The translations under genes were made by a program, and so were the position numbers. From positions 918,379 to 982,378 of the forward strand of contig JAJEKV010000212.1 of assembly GCA_021234155.1 (NCBI GenBank): a stretch of DNA of 64,000 nt, given 5' to 3'. Numbering within the stretch: the first letter of the stretch is position 1; each line of letters opens with the position of its first letter. The notes under the pieces were generated by a model, which made no database searches, was not told the DNA's origin, and was given only the letters and a program-made list of their open reading frames with translations. Origin of the DNA: Isoetes taiwanensis (lineage: Eukaryota > Streptophyta > Lycopodiopsida > Isoetales > Isoetaceae). Positions 10,440 through 22,044 of this stretch are shown in pieces.

Positions 10440-11760
10440 GGATAGTGAACGAGAGGCAAACCAAGAAAAAATTTGGGAAAGACTTTCAAAATCCGATAAT
10501 TGTGCGGTTTCAGAGTGGTGGATAGCCATTAATCATGGCAGTTACTAGCAGGTCATGATGACAGTTATTCCAAAAATGTGCATTCGGTACATATGCATAT
10601 GTACAAAAAGGGCTACATTTATAGACACCCTTTCATGCTTTTACCCAAAAAGAAACCAACTCAGGGATTACATGGGACCAAACATTGGGAGTATTAATCT
10701 CAAGACCGCATCCATAATAATCAAGGTAGATGACAAAGACATGACTAACTATGTGCATGCAAAATGAACTATGTCAAATATAGGATATCCAGGTGATGGT
10801 ATTCCCTTACAACTTGCCAAACTAACAAAGGAAAAAACCTGGGCAAAGTCGGTGAACACCATGCGGCCAAGGAATGTCTAATCCGGTGCATGTTTCCGCC
10901 TATCCGTCGGTGCAGGGCCAAGGTATCACAGGTCCGATGCGAAAAGTCCGTCCAAGAAACTCGATCAGAAAAGTCCCGGATTTGGACTGTGGTGGAACTG
11001 GCTGGTGTTCTTTCTGCGATGGATCCTCCTATCACGATAGGAACCACGGATCTCCATTCTGAGATGCAATACAAGTTGCTAGACCTGTCAAAATAGCAAC
11101 TAGTAGAGGGAGTCCACTGACCCTGTTGTAATAGCCAACATGGCTCCAAATAACAGTGTCGATCCAACAAAAAACGAAATTGGTAACAACCAGTGAGCAA
11201 GCAATCCTACAACCAGCATACAAGGCCCTAAAAATCATGTTTAAACTGTCTATTTACATCTCCTGAAAGGCCGATCCTGATCCAACTAAAGAATATTTGG
11301 AAAAAGTAGAAGGAAAAAATAGAAGATGATTGATTCCTAGGCAGCAAAGCCGTCCAACTAGCCGGCTCCTAGTCGGTTGTGAAGAATGAAGCAATCAGAG
11401 ATCCAAACATGCATCCATCAAGGAAAATGGAAAAAAGAAACTTATCTGAAATGAAAGAGATGAATCCGGATTGTGAAGTTGAAGCCATGCTTTTGCAGAT
11501 CCACTCTCTTGCATACAATACATTATAGCTTGACAATGGCCCACCAGAAAGGGGAACCGAATAATCATCCATCTGGAGATAAAAGAAAGAAGATTCGAAG
11601 ATAAGTCCAAGGCTTGGCACATAGCCCATAGCCGTAACCGGTTCTTTTGGGCTCACGTCAAACCGATCAAGATTGAAGATCTTGAAAAAATACCACGAAT
11701 CAATCTGCAACATGGCCCAATCCTAGCCCTAAAGCGGATGAAGACAGAGGTCGCCCTAAA
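10440..11760 (-). pseudogene. possible membrane-protein gene remnant, unknown family
   Basis: Minus-strand reading has a plausible start MASTSQSGFISFIS (about 11,490-11,450) and further on a hydrophobic stretch NFVFCWIDTVIW...SGLPLLVAILTGLATCIAS (about 11,180-11,060), which could be two membrane helices. A shorter C-terminal-like segment lies at about 10,900-10,770. The segments are in different frames and without clear splice sites, and I cannot name a family. The support is weak: reading quality and hydrophobic pattern only. Confidence 0.25.
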
Positions 11761-12159
11761 GCAGATGAAGAAAGAGGTCACAAAAATCTCTTTTGCAATC
11801 AAACTGCCTAGTACCCCATCAAACACCTGGATTGCAATATGCAGATCAAATCCGTCGCAATATGTAGATCAAAAAATCCGTCTGGACTACAACAAGAAGT
11901 AGAACTAGGGAAAACTAGGAGAAACTGGTAGGGCAAAGAAGAAGGAGAAACTAGCTCAAGAGAACGCCGATGAATGAAAATAGGAGAAGAGACAGAATAA
12001 ATAGAAGATGTGAGATGAGGCGTCCCCATCCAAGGAATGTCGGTTCTATTGCTATCGCAATAGAACCATGGCCTTAGGTCCCTCAATATCATTTCTGCAA
12101 CCCTCCTGTGACCTTTGGCTGCTGTTAATGCTTGAAAGTTTTTGAACAAAGACCGTGGA

Positions 12160-13110
12160 GGTCTGCTATACCAAATGCATATCGAGGATGGCAAATGCAT
12201 ATCGAGGATGGCACCATTTGCATCACTAGCATGCATTTGGTCTAGTATAGCAAATGCGTGTTGGGGATGCAAATGGCACCATTTGCATCCTCAGCATCCA
12301 AAAATACAAAATGGCACCTTTGCATCTTGAGCAGGCTTGGCATGCTGCGGATGCAAATGGTGCCGTGATGCCATTTGCATCCTTAGGAGGGTGCCATTTT
12401 TTTATTTTGTTGTTTAAGCATGCTGAGGATGCAAATGGTGCCATTTTCATCCTCATCACGCATTTGCTATACCAGACCAGATGCATCCTGGTGAATGCAA
12501 ATGGCACAGCATGCATTTGGTAAAGTGGACCATGCCGAGGATGCACGCCATTTGATCCTCGATATGCATTCAGTATAGCAGATCTTCCTGGTTGATGCTG
12601 ATGTTGATTCTCGTTAGTTTTAGAACAAAAGACCATGATGCTAATCTACTATCAAAGTATGCATGCCAAGCCATGCAAATGGTGCCATGGCACCATACGC
12701 ATCCTCAACACGCATTATTGATATCATGTCAATGGCGCCTTGAGGTTGCAAATGGTGCCATTTGCATCTATCAAAGTATGCATACCAAGCCATCATGTTC
12801 CATTTGCATCTCAACATGCATTATTGAGAGCATGTATATGGCGCCCTGAGATGCAAATGGCACCATGAGCCAGTTGCATCCTCAACATGCATTTGCTATA
12901 GCAGACCTGCATGGGTGTTACTGATATTGATGCGTGTTAGTTTTAGAACAAAACACCATAATGCCAGTATGCTATCAAAGTATGCATATCAAGCCATGCA
13001 AATGGTCATTATTGATAGAAGACCAGCATGACTCTCTTCTGCAAATGTTAGTAGCATGTATGTATGTTGGGATTGCAAATGAGCCCAAATGACTCCAGGG
13101 CCTCATTTGC
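12160..13110. repeat. cluster of ATGCAAAT-containing palindromes
   Basis: GATGCAAATGG and its inverse CCATTTGCATC recur many times in about 950 bp, with CATGCATTTG variants. The best example has 12-bp perfect arms at 12,265-12,276 and 12,279-12,290 around a 2-nt centre; another spans about 12,349-12,382 with a 10-nt loop. Two longer segments around 12,590 and 12,900 repeat as well (GTTAGTTTTAGAACAAAA). All reading frames here are artefacts of the repeat. Confidence 0.8.
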
Positions 13111-13454
13111 AATCCCAACATGCATATTTTGTAAGAAGGTAGCATGAATCGTCGTTGTGTAAATGTTTCATGTAGCTTTTATTTTTAGCAAGTTTATATA
13201 AAAAATCTACACGTTGATATGGCAAATGGCGCCTGCCATTGACAACCTTAGTATGACATGCTTATATATATATATCTAATTCTCTATCCCCTCTTTTTCT
13301 GCATGATGTCTAGCTGTTTAATTTAGCCGCATGTCACATTTCCATCCGAGAGTGCTCTTAAAAAGAAGAGGTCACTCTTGATTTAGATGACAAGGAACAT
13401 TCGATCGAAAACAAATCTAAGATAGCTAAGAAGCCTAACTAGTAAGAAATATAG

Positions 13455-14290
13455 CAGATTCAGACAGCCTTTACCAGTTCCAACCGGTTCTTGGAAGAGT
13501 ATTTCGATGGGTTTATTGTCGAGCTTCCATCCTCCCAGGGCCATGACGCCATCCTTGTTGTTGTTGACCATTTTTCCAAGATGGCACATTTCATTCCTTG
13601 CAGCACTTCTATCTCCAGTGAAGCCACAGTGGTTCTCTTGCTTCGAGAGGTGGTTCGACTCCATGGCTTACCAGATAACATTGTGAGTGACCGCAGCCCT
13701 CAGTTTGTTGCTAGTTTTTGGGAGCGTCTATTGCAACTCTTGCATGTGGAACGTTCGCTCTCTTCCGGACATCACCCAGACCCATGGGCAGGTGGAGTGC
13801 ACTAATCAAACACTTGAGCGATATTTGCGATGCTTCATCAATTATCAGCAGGATGACTGGGTTGATTGGCTACTGCTGGCAAAATTTGCTTACAATAATT
13901 ATGTCCATGCCTCCACAGGCCAGACTCCATTCTTTATTAATTTTGGCATGCATCCCCGGTGGTCTTTCTCTGCTCCTCGATATGACTCAGTCAATCCCAG
14001 TGTTGACGACAGGCTCGAGAAGCTCCGCATGCTCCAGGATGATCTTCAGCACCATCTCTTCCATGCCCAAGCACGTTATCATTATCATGCAGATCAGCAC
14101 CATCAGGACGCCCCTCATTTTGCAGTTGGTGATCTTGTTTGGCTCTTGCGTCGAGATTTGCCGACAGCTCGCCCTTGTAACAAGCTCGACTACCGGCGCT
14201 TAGGTCCCTATCGGATCATTGAATGAGTTGGTGATGCTGCTTTCCGTCTTAAGCTTTCGTGCAAGGTATGCCAGGAGATTTGTGTGGAGT
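13455..14290 (+). mobile_element. Ty3/gypsy retrotransposon integrase remnant
   Basis: The reading contains the integrase core. ILVVVDHFSKMAHFIP (about 13,550-13,600) holds the first catalytic Asp. NIVSDRSPQFVASFW (about 13,678-13,722) holds the second. GQVECTNQTLERYLR (about 13,788-13,830) holds the Glu, so the D,D-35-E triad is visible across one frameshift at about 13,740-13,780. The C-terminal part has FAYNNYVHASTGQTPF and the GPYRIIE SH3-like end, stopping near 14,226. No reverse transcriptase, protease, gag or LTR was found, so this is a truncated fragment. An upstream piece of the same ORF with LQ and P-rich sequence starts at about 13,455. Confidence 0.9.
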
Positions 14291-14299
14291 CAGCTTGGT

Positions 14300-14785
14300 A
14301 CCACTGCAGATTTCAGTTACGACATTTGATACCACTGCAGCTTGGTACCACTATAAAGTTTAGTTATGGCAGCTTTAACTTTGATGATAAGGCATTTAGT
14401 GACGCGGGATTTGACCTTCTTATGAATGTTGTCAAAGGAGATCATGTTCCTACTAGTGGCACTGATTCAATTCAACGATGAATTTCTTAAATTATTTTTT
14501 TAACAAGTCAACATTCATGCATTGCTTCGCATACAAGTTTTGTATATATGTGTGTAAATTTCTCAAATTGAGAAATTAATGATGTCGTTCTTTGTGTAAA
14601 AATATGTAAATCTTGCTAATTTAAGTTGCAATATTGTTTTTTAGCTGTTTTTTTTGTTTGCCTCTGATATTAATGGCGCAAACTGAACAAAATATGTGTG
14701 AAAAAATGCTAAATGGTGCCACATTATCGTACAAAATGCCCTAAAATTTGTTTAAAAAATAATTTCGTCCTTAATTGAAATCATG
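14300..14785. other. AT-rich non-coding spacer
   Basis: Contains TTGGTACCACT repeats near 14,295-14,350 and then A/T-rich sequence. No supported gene. Confidence 0.4.
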
Positions 14786-14789
14786 AAAT

Positions 14790-15290
14790 TTCTCAATTTA
14801 ATGAAAATTGTGCTTTTGTCCAACAGACACATTTGTCCCCAACACCCCATCTTAGATAGAGATCCTTCTCCTTTTCAATCATGGATTCAGATATGTTATG
14901 GAGATGGCAAGAATAGTGCACTTTACCTATGTCTTTCATACAATACCTCACCAGACCCTCGAAACAGTGTAGCCTATTATTCTTTAGGACTTTATAGACT
15001 AACACAACACCTGCTGGTTTGGAAGGCCAATTGAAATTTCTTTTAATGGCCTCATTTACGGCCTTTGATATCTTATAGCATGCTCTCAGCACACCTTAGA
15101 CATGAAGGTAATTTATAGAAGATCCCCTCTCTAGGACAACCGCACCAGCCACACATATTCTATCACAAAATGATGGAAGGGCATCAAAGAAACTAAGCGG
15201 GACATCATGCCCTAATAGTCCTAGTGTCACAAAGACATCAATTGCTTCCTAGTTCATTGCAAAATTGGGCATGGCAAAGGAATTATGAGT
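14790..15290 (-). pseudogene. HUH-type Rep endonuclease-like remnant (Replitron/Rep-like)
   Basis: One minus-strand frame (with a stop near 15,248 and one near 15,098) reads as a Rep-like protein. It contains AVVLERG, then NYLHV, a stop codon TAA where the family has Gln, then GV (about 15,090-15,110), which looks like a Rep motif II/HUH strand. LVRYCMKDIGK (about 14,905-14,940) matches the YxxKD catalytic tyrosine motif. Between them are the basic NEAIKRNFNWP and VYKVLKNNRLHCFEGL. Eukaryotic transposons of this kind encode a rolling-circle nicking enzyme; no helicase part is seen here. The stop in the HUH strand suggests it is dead. Assignment rests on the order and spacing of two motifs. 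Confidence 0.5.
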
Positions 15291-15299
15291 CTGTGCAGA

Positions 15300-16785
15300 G
15301 CTAGAATCGGCAGGCATGGAACCCACAACAGAGACGGGCACATATGGGCAGCGGGAGCCTTGCTCTTTCTCGCTGCTCTCTTCATCGACATGATTGACAT
15401 GATGGAACCCAAGATGAAGCCAACAGAACTATCTCCCTATCGGATCCACATGACGATCCAGACACCTACGCAAACCCAAATTGAAATCACGATCCCTGGT
15501 CGCCATCTACCAGGGCACACGCACGCTTTTATCTGGCTACCCACAACTGAAATACCCTTATACAGTTTCTTACCAAAACCCAAATGCCAGCATTAGCATT
15601 CTACATATTTTCATACGAATACAGCACAAAACCTGAGTTACAAACATGAGTTACAAACATACGATTTGTCCATGTGCAAACATTATTCCTACTTTAACCA
15701 TCGTGTAAGGGATCTACATGGTTACACCTGCACCATTAGGCCAATGCCACTTGGCCCGACAAGGCTGTTGCATTTGGGATTCCTTGAGTGAGTCCTTAAC
15801 CCTGCCCGCATCTTTCCAGCCTGCTCAGAATTTATAGGTAAACGTATAGAATTTTCTGAAGCTCATCTTATGTCTGGGCTATTACAGGCGTAAGTTGAGG
15901 GAACAATATTTCAAATCAAAGGGTTAAGCTTGAAAATCTTATTTGAAAGGAGTCGATAACGTAGGGTGCCCACCAATGGTTGGTGCCCCTACAATGGTGA
16001 CTCATATTGTGAACCTATTTTCTGACGTGGCGTGTTGGCGACGAATGTCGGGGACGGCTGAACCATTCCAATGGTTAGACCAAAATATCTTTCTGGTTAG
16101 GGTATGAACAGGAAAAAGCGACATCATGGCGGGGAGATGGTGCAGTTTATGTGGCCGTTGGCGCATTCATCACATGCAGTGGTGAGCGGTGTGAGAGTTA
16201 TGGAGCATTAATTCCCAAAATGGTGAGCGTCCACAAATCAATGGCAAGCATTAGTTTCTAGTTGGTGTCGATATTTTTAGCATTGGTTTGTTGCTAATTA
16301 GAGAAAGATGAGCATCAGATCTTGCTTCCACATGGCAAAACCAGGATAGATCTATCTAATTGGGGCTATTAACCCATAGATTTGCTCGGATAGATTAACT
16401 CAGAAATTTCCATGGCCATAGGATCTTCTACATAGCCTGGATCGATGACATGTGCTCATAGATGCCCTTGCTTTAAGTTGGTTCTTCTTCCCTCCATTAA
16501 CAAAGGTTTAGATCTCACTCTTGCCTCGGATTGCTGATTTGTCAAGATCTAAAATTGCTTGTTTAACCTAATTCTTTTTGCTAGAGTTCAGAATTAGTGG
16601 CTTGTGATGAGATCTGAGCCACTAATTATGCTTCTCCAAATTGGATTGCTGACTTGTCCAAATTGAAGCCTTAGATCCGACATCAGGGATTCCATCTCGA
16701 ATAGTCCTCTGTGTTTTTTTAAGCTATGGCCTCCAAGGATCACATCTGCAAATTCTTCCCCAGGAGATCGATTCTGCATATCTTC
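15300..16785. other. spacer without supported genes
   Basis: A 103-codon plus frame (15,285-15,596) exists but has no recognisable domain. A short tandem GAGTTACAAACAT occurs twice near 15,631-15,660. The right part may be the 5' flank of the pogo-like element. Confidence 0.35.
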
Positions 16786-16789
16786 AGTC

Positions 16790-18277
16790 ATGCCAATGAA
16801 TCTAAGAAACAAGAGGAGTGTAGCTCCAAATCCTGAGGATAGCCTGCCACATCCTGTTGTTCAAAAAGGCAAGAGGACAGGAAAAGCTAGGATCATAGGC
16901 CAGCAAGCAGATGAAGATCATCCGAAATCTGTAAGATCATATGTGAGGGGCTCCTGGACAATGGAGCAGATGAATGAGTGCATTGAAGCAATTGAAGATG
17001 GTGTGTTTCAATCAGGAAAGCTGCCATACATTTTGGCATTCCACAAACCACAGTGAGGAACCACCTTGATGGGATATCATCCCAAAAATTTGGAAGTGTC
17101 CCCAAAGCTTTGACACAATCTGAAGAGGCCTTGTTGCTGAAATGGGTGCTGCAGATGTATGATGAAGGCGAGCCCTGTTACATTGGATGTTTTGAAGGAT
17201 AAAGTGGCTGAAATGGCAGCGAGGAAGGAATACAATCTTCAAGGATGGCATACCCAGGGCAGAAATGGTGGAGGCTTTTCAAGAAGAGGCATCAATCCTC
17301 ACTCAAAAAGCGCTTTCGACCTATTGAGTTAAGCGGGGTAAGGGCAATGACAACTTTTAATGTGACTAATTTCTATACACATTTGAAGGATGCATTAGAT
17401 AGACTCAAGTTGATGCTTCAAGAGTGTGGAATGGCGATGAGGCAGTATCATGGCTGGTGCCAGATTTGGGATGAGAATTGTTGGGAGAAGAGGAGACAAG
17501 CACCCTAACCTGAACATCCCTACCAACAGGGAATGGATTTCAATCTTGGTATGTGTGAATGCTCAAGGATTTGCTATTCCTAATTTGTATGTTTTTAAGG
17601 GGCTTAGAATGAGGGATACTAATCTGATAGCAAGATGTGAGCCCGGGGCAGTCATGAGTTTTCAGAAAAAGGCATGGATAACTGATGCCCTCTTTGAAGC
17701 TTGGTTGGATCACTTCAAAAAGAGTGTCCCAGGAGGTGTATCACCTGAAAGGCCACATTTAATGATATTTGATGGCCATGGCAGCCATGTGACAATTGAA
17801 TCAATTAGGAAAGCCAAAGAATTTGGCCTCCACATGCTGACCATGCCCCCACATACTTCACACAGGTTTCAGCCATTAGATGTGGCTTGCTTCGGACCAT
17901 TGAAGCATTGTTTCAAGATACTAAGGGCCAAACATATGTCACAAGGTAGGAACAAGGAGATGAGCAAGGAGGAACTTGCTACTTTGGCCTCCAAAGCATT
18001 CAAAGCGGTGTAACTTGACATGCAACATAAAAAGCTGGATTTGAAAAAGGCGGGTATATGGCCATTTAATAATTCTGCAATCAAGCCTGACTCTCTTGCA
18101 GATCAGTGGGAGAAGGAGAAGCATGATGCAATTCATAATGCATGTCCATTGCCACCCGAAGTAGAAGAATTGAGGGAAGAGGCTGTTGAAGTAGGTCGAG
18201 AGGAAGGGGCTCCAATTTTAGTGAGCAACTTGGTGCTACAATTTGGACTACAACATCTTGCGGTGCAGCTGCAGTGA
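16790..18277 (+). pseudogene. pogo-like (Tc1/mariner superfamily) transposase
   Basis: The reading starts MPMNLRNKRSVAPNPEDS at 16,790. GSWTMEQMNECIEAIEDGVF (about 16,948-17,008) is a Psq/CENP-B-type helix-turn-helix. The CENP-B-like second DNA-binding part lies at about 17,100-17,300 (EEALLLKWVLQMYDEG, GQKWWRLFKKRH). The DDE_1 catalytic domain follows: IWDENC (about 17,465) with the first acidic pair, MIFDGHGSHVTIESI (about 17,762-17,806) with the second Asp, and TSHRFQPLDVACFGPLK (about 17,860-17,910) with the third Asp in the usual QPLDV context. The tail KKAGIWPFNNSAIKPDSL is typical of the family. Frame changes near 17,060, 17,200, 17,480 and a stop near 18,011 break it. No terminal inverted repeats were found. 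Confidence 0.88.
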
Positions 18278-18417
18278 GCATGCACAACTTCCTCTTGGTG
18301 AGTTTATTATTTATTTTAGTGTGCTTCCTTTTTACTAGCATGAAAAGCTATTGTGCTACATGCAAACTAGGTTCTGAAATTGTGGCAGAGGGGTGAAAGT
18401 ATGCTGGTGGGTAGCAA

Positions 18418-18441
18418 AAGCATGCGTCCGGACGCATGCTT
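18418..18441. repeat. 24-bp perfect palindrome
   Basis: AAGCATGCGTCC followed directly by its reverse complement GGACGCATGCTT, with no spacer, about 140 bp after the pogo-like transposase. Confidence 0.9.
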
Positions 18442-18449
18442 ATAGGGGT

Positions 18450-20313
18450 TTTAGCCCTCTCTCGGCACCCTTTTGCTTAATCTGGTGCTGATGATGAATG
18501 GCGCGTCATTTCTTTTCGCCCTTCATGTACTTTCGACGTCCACCTCACGAGCAGTAGTTAGGAAAATGATTGTGGGCTTACGGCTGGATTTTTGTGAGTG
18601 GTGTGGTAGTACGTTGTAAATTGGATTACCGTCATGGCATGAAATTTCTCCTCCAATTCACTTATCCTCCCTCTCGGAAATTTCATGGCGCTCCACGATA
18701 CCAGGCACGAGGCAATCACACGTTTAGCATTGGATTTTCGGCCCGATGAATCCCAATACTGATGTTCATTTGTTGGATGTCAATGCAACACGGGAAATAT
18801 CAACGTGAAGATCCAGTTTCCTCGCAATTTACAAGAAATTGGATCGAGAAAAGAGAATCTGATTCTGAATAAGATGAAAAGCGTGGTGAGCGGGAGGATC
18901 GAGCATGAGGCAGTAAAGAAATAGCCAAGCAAGTAGTTGATTACTTCAATAAGCTCACCAAAAAACATTTCACGAACTCAAGGCCGATGTGATGAAGAGG
19001 GTGGTTCATCACCCCCGAAATGGGAATCTGTAACACGGAATTTTGCCAAATCCAAAGGAGTGCAAGGCGGCGGGGTGTCTTTGCTCAACAACTTAAACGG
19101 AGACAATGGCAGCCACAAAGAGGCAAAGGAACCATGATGTTTGGAGAGCCGAACCTCGACAGCGGTGATGGCTTCTTCCACAAAATCGAGATGCAATTCC
19201 ACTATGGCGGGGCATTGTTAGGTGCATCTAATTCTTGCTTTCATGCACGTGCTTCTTCGTGCTTTTAAGTGCTTTTAAGTGCTTGTATCTGGCGAGTGAT
19301 CTTTGGATGAGATATGTTCATTGATTAATGTGCAATATTTCTTATGATAGGTTGCATGAGGTCAACAATTGCAACTTTGCATTAAGAAAATCGGGCCGAT
19401 CCTTGGAAATGGTCAGGTGGTCTAGCTTCCAAAGGAGGTTGAGGTGTGATTCTCTCACCCACCCTTGCAAAGCAAAGCATAGAGTGCGGAAACAAAATGG
19501 GCGAGAAGTCTCTCCTTGCAAGAAAGATGTTGTGAACAACATTTGGAGAGTCAGGGCTTCGAATTTCTTATCCCTTTGCACCTTATGGAGGTCACCACAG
19601 GTATAAGTTTCCATACAAATTTTTCTTTGCTATTGTTGCATAAATATTTCTAACCAAGCGGCCACTATTCATTTGGAGCTATTTCAACAATACAAAAGGC
19701 ACATCCACGAACACCTGTTTGCTTAAAGGCTTTCGAGAAGTTGAAGCCTATTTATGTAAAGAAAGTATCGAGAAAGGGAACTTTTGTTGTTGCATATACC
19801 ATATGAAGTTGGAGTATGCGGGGTAGCCCTGAATGCATTAAGGTCGTAAAACCGGATTTCATGGTGATGAGTGCAAGTGCACTGCGAGGGTCTGTGGACT
19901 GGTGAGGCGTGTCACGGCCCGGTAATATATGTATGACTCAACCAGTGAGCTTTGGAGGGTCGTGGTTTGCAACAAAGGCGAGGGTGAAGAATGGCATAAA
20001 CATGGCGCTTGATGGACATGTGGGGAAGTGGCATAAAACTCTTCCTATATGTCCAAGTGAAGCGAGGTCCTAGCTTTTCAAATGAGCCTCCCAACCAACA
20101 ACGGTTAGTATCTTTGGATTACATCGACTTTTATGTTATTGTTTTGTTCAATAATTAATCTAGCTATCTTGTAATGTAGTGAGGCATGAAGGTGGCTTGG
20201 TCGTACAAAATGCTCAAGGAGTGCCCGTTTCGGGACAGGGCTGAGAAGGGGCTCAAGAGAAGAAGCGAAAAAAGAAGTGCAAGGTTGCCTCACGGAGATC
20301 CGGAACGGGCTTT
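18450..20313. other. spacer with short coding traces, left flank of the giant CACTA
   Basis: No supported gene. A short tandem (GTGCTTTTAA, about 19,250-19,285) and a Lys/Arg-rich plus-strand reading (about 20,186-20,313) are visible. The flank may be an older element into which the CACTA inserted. Confidence 0.35.
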
Positions 20314-20316
20314 ACA

Positions 20317-20345
20317 CACAACAAGAGAATGGACTTTTAGCGGCG
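20317..20345. repeat. left terminal inverted repeat of the giant CACTA
   Basis: Starts CACAACAAGAGAATGG and reaches TTTAGCGGCG. It matches the right terminus at 24 of 29 positions in inverted orientation; TSD ACA at 20,314-20,316. Confidence 0.7.
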
Positions 20346-20870
20346 TGGGCTTGCGGCGTGCGTGCGGCGTGGCGCCGCCAAATAAAATCACCATGCGGCG
20401 TCAATGCGGCGTCATCGCCAGCGAACGCGTCGCATCGCGGCGTATGGTGCGCGGCGTCGACGCGTATGGTGCGGCGTCGACGCTGTGGCGTCGCCCGAGG
20501 CGCCAACGGCAGTGTCCGCCCAGGCCGGGCGGCGGGTGTGTCGCCCGTCGCGTCGCATGCGGCGTATGGTGCGACGTTTGACAGCGTGGCGTGGCGGTCG
20601 TTCACGCCGGTGGGCGCTTGCGCCAAGTGGATGGCAGTGTGATGTTTTACGGCGTGGCGTCGCATGCGGCGTCGTATATATGGACGTATGTGGCGTATGT
20701 AGCCATTATATGACACGCCCGATCATTTATATGTGGCGTATATGACCGTCCATGCACGTATATGTGATGTATATGACACGTCGGTATGTATATGTGGCGT
20801 ATATGACCGTTAAATGCGTTATATGTGGCGTGGGTGGTGCATGTGGCGTATATTTTTTATATACGAAGTT
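20340..20870. repeat. left subterminal repeat region (GCGGCGT motifs)
   Basis: A CpG-rich block of GCGGCGT, CGTCGCATGCGGCG and ATGGTGCGGCG repeats, then a second kind, GTATATGTGGCGTATATGACCG, repeated about four times (20,690-20,850). Long frames here are artefacts. This is like the transposase-binding subterminal regions of En/Spm elements. Confidence 0.7.
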
Positions 20871-21422
20871 TTGGTTTTAGGATTACAAATTCAATGCAAT
20901 GCGATTGATACACAATGCGAAAAAAGACTTCGGCGACCAACTGCGGCTTCATTTAAAGCGTGTTGCTGCACATGCATCATCACGGTAGATGTGCTTCCGC
21001 ATGAATTACCTCCTTCATCTAGACTTTGAGAAAAATGGTTTTTTGGCTTTGAGATTGCAAGCTGGAAAAATATTGTCTCGAACTATACCAAACCAAAGAA
21101 GCACATATGGATACGTCAATACGGGGGAAGAAGGTTATGATTTAAAATCTCATCTTTGGGTATACAAGTAATTCTAATGGCACTATGGAAGTTGAAAGAT
21201 CAACATCAAGGTTGGAATCGCGGCAATGCTTGAACTTGCAACTTTACCTTAAGCGTCGGGGATGATTTTGTGATATATGATGGTGGAGGAATTTGCGTTT
21301 CAATTGCACAAGTTCCATATGAAGCCGACCCATTGATGAGGATTTTGAAAAGCAGAGATACTATGTGGCTACACTGTTGATGGCCTTGTTTGAGGAGATC
21401 CATACATGGAAAGTGGAATTGG

Positions 21423-21572
21423 AACATAGCTCGGCTTGCTATGCCGGTAAGAGTATCTAAAGCGCCGGTTTGTTACCTTGGAAGTCTTCAAAGTAGAGCA
21501 TGTCATGGTGCAAAGGAAAATGGGCTTGACACGGAGCTTAGGGATCACAAGGCGGTTGAGCTTACCCGACAT
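21423..21572 (-). pseudogene. B3 DNA-binding domain remnant, first copy
   Basis: Minus-strand frame 21,629-21,369 contains MSGKLNRLVIPKLRVKPIF followed about 20 residues later by RRFRYSYRHSKPSYV. In the plant B3 family (RAV/NGATHA type) the corresponding positions are a VGKLNRLVIPK strand and a WRFRYSYW..S.SYV strand, so this is the first half of the domain. The C-terminal strands (GWS.FVK and GDVV.F) are not seen after it. It is a fragment with no start, no stop and no partner exon. It lies inside the proposed CACTA and in opposite orientation to the second B3 remnant about 1.6 kb away. Confidence 0.6.
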
Positions 21573-22026
21573 TCTTTGGGGTCCTTTGGTGCGATTTTTA
21601 ACGCCATGCTCAGTTGTTTTAAACTTCATGACTCATGAACTTGTTTCGTTTGGCGCCAAGATTTTTATGGGTTCTTCTTTTGCATCGATTGTATGATCAA
21701 ACCGATCCAACATCTGGCGGCCAAAAATCAGCGCTTTTTCGAGAAATCTCTTAATTGTCTTTTTTAATTTCTTCATTATGGCCATTCGAGGTTGTGGAGG
21801 GTTGTTGCCTTCTTGGACAAGTTTGTTCGCCGAAAATCAAGAGAATTGTGGAGTTGGTTGAACTAAAATATTTTAATTGGTCATCTAGCAAAATGCTTTG
21901 GGAAGAAAATAAGTGTATTCTCTCGCAACATTCATTCTAGAACTTTCTACAACATTACGGGAATTTTCTAGAAGGATTCCTTAGGCTCACCCAAGATTCT
22001 CTTATATTTTAAAACTTTTTAAAACT

Positions 22027-22044
22027 TTCTAGAACATTCTAGAA
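22027..22044. promoter_or_regulatory. heat-shock-element-like repeat
   Basis: TTCTAGAACATTCTAGAA is four perfect alternating TTC/GAA units with 2-bp spacers, and related TTCTAGAA blocks occur at about 21,935-21,985. It matches the HSE consensus, but no gene start is placed next to it, so function is unproven. Confidence 0.35.

Noticed and set aside
20277-20745. Several 110-130-codon Arg/Ala-rich ORFs
   Set aside because: Products of the CpG-rich subterminal repeat, open in several frames on both strands.
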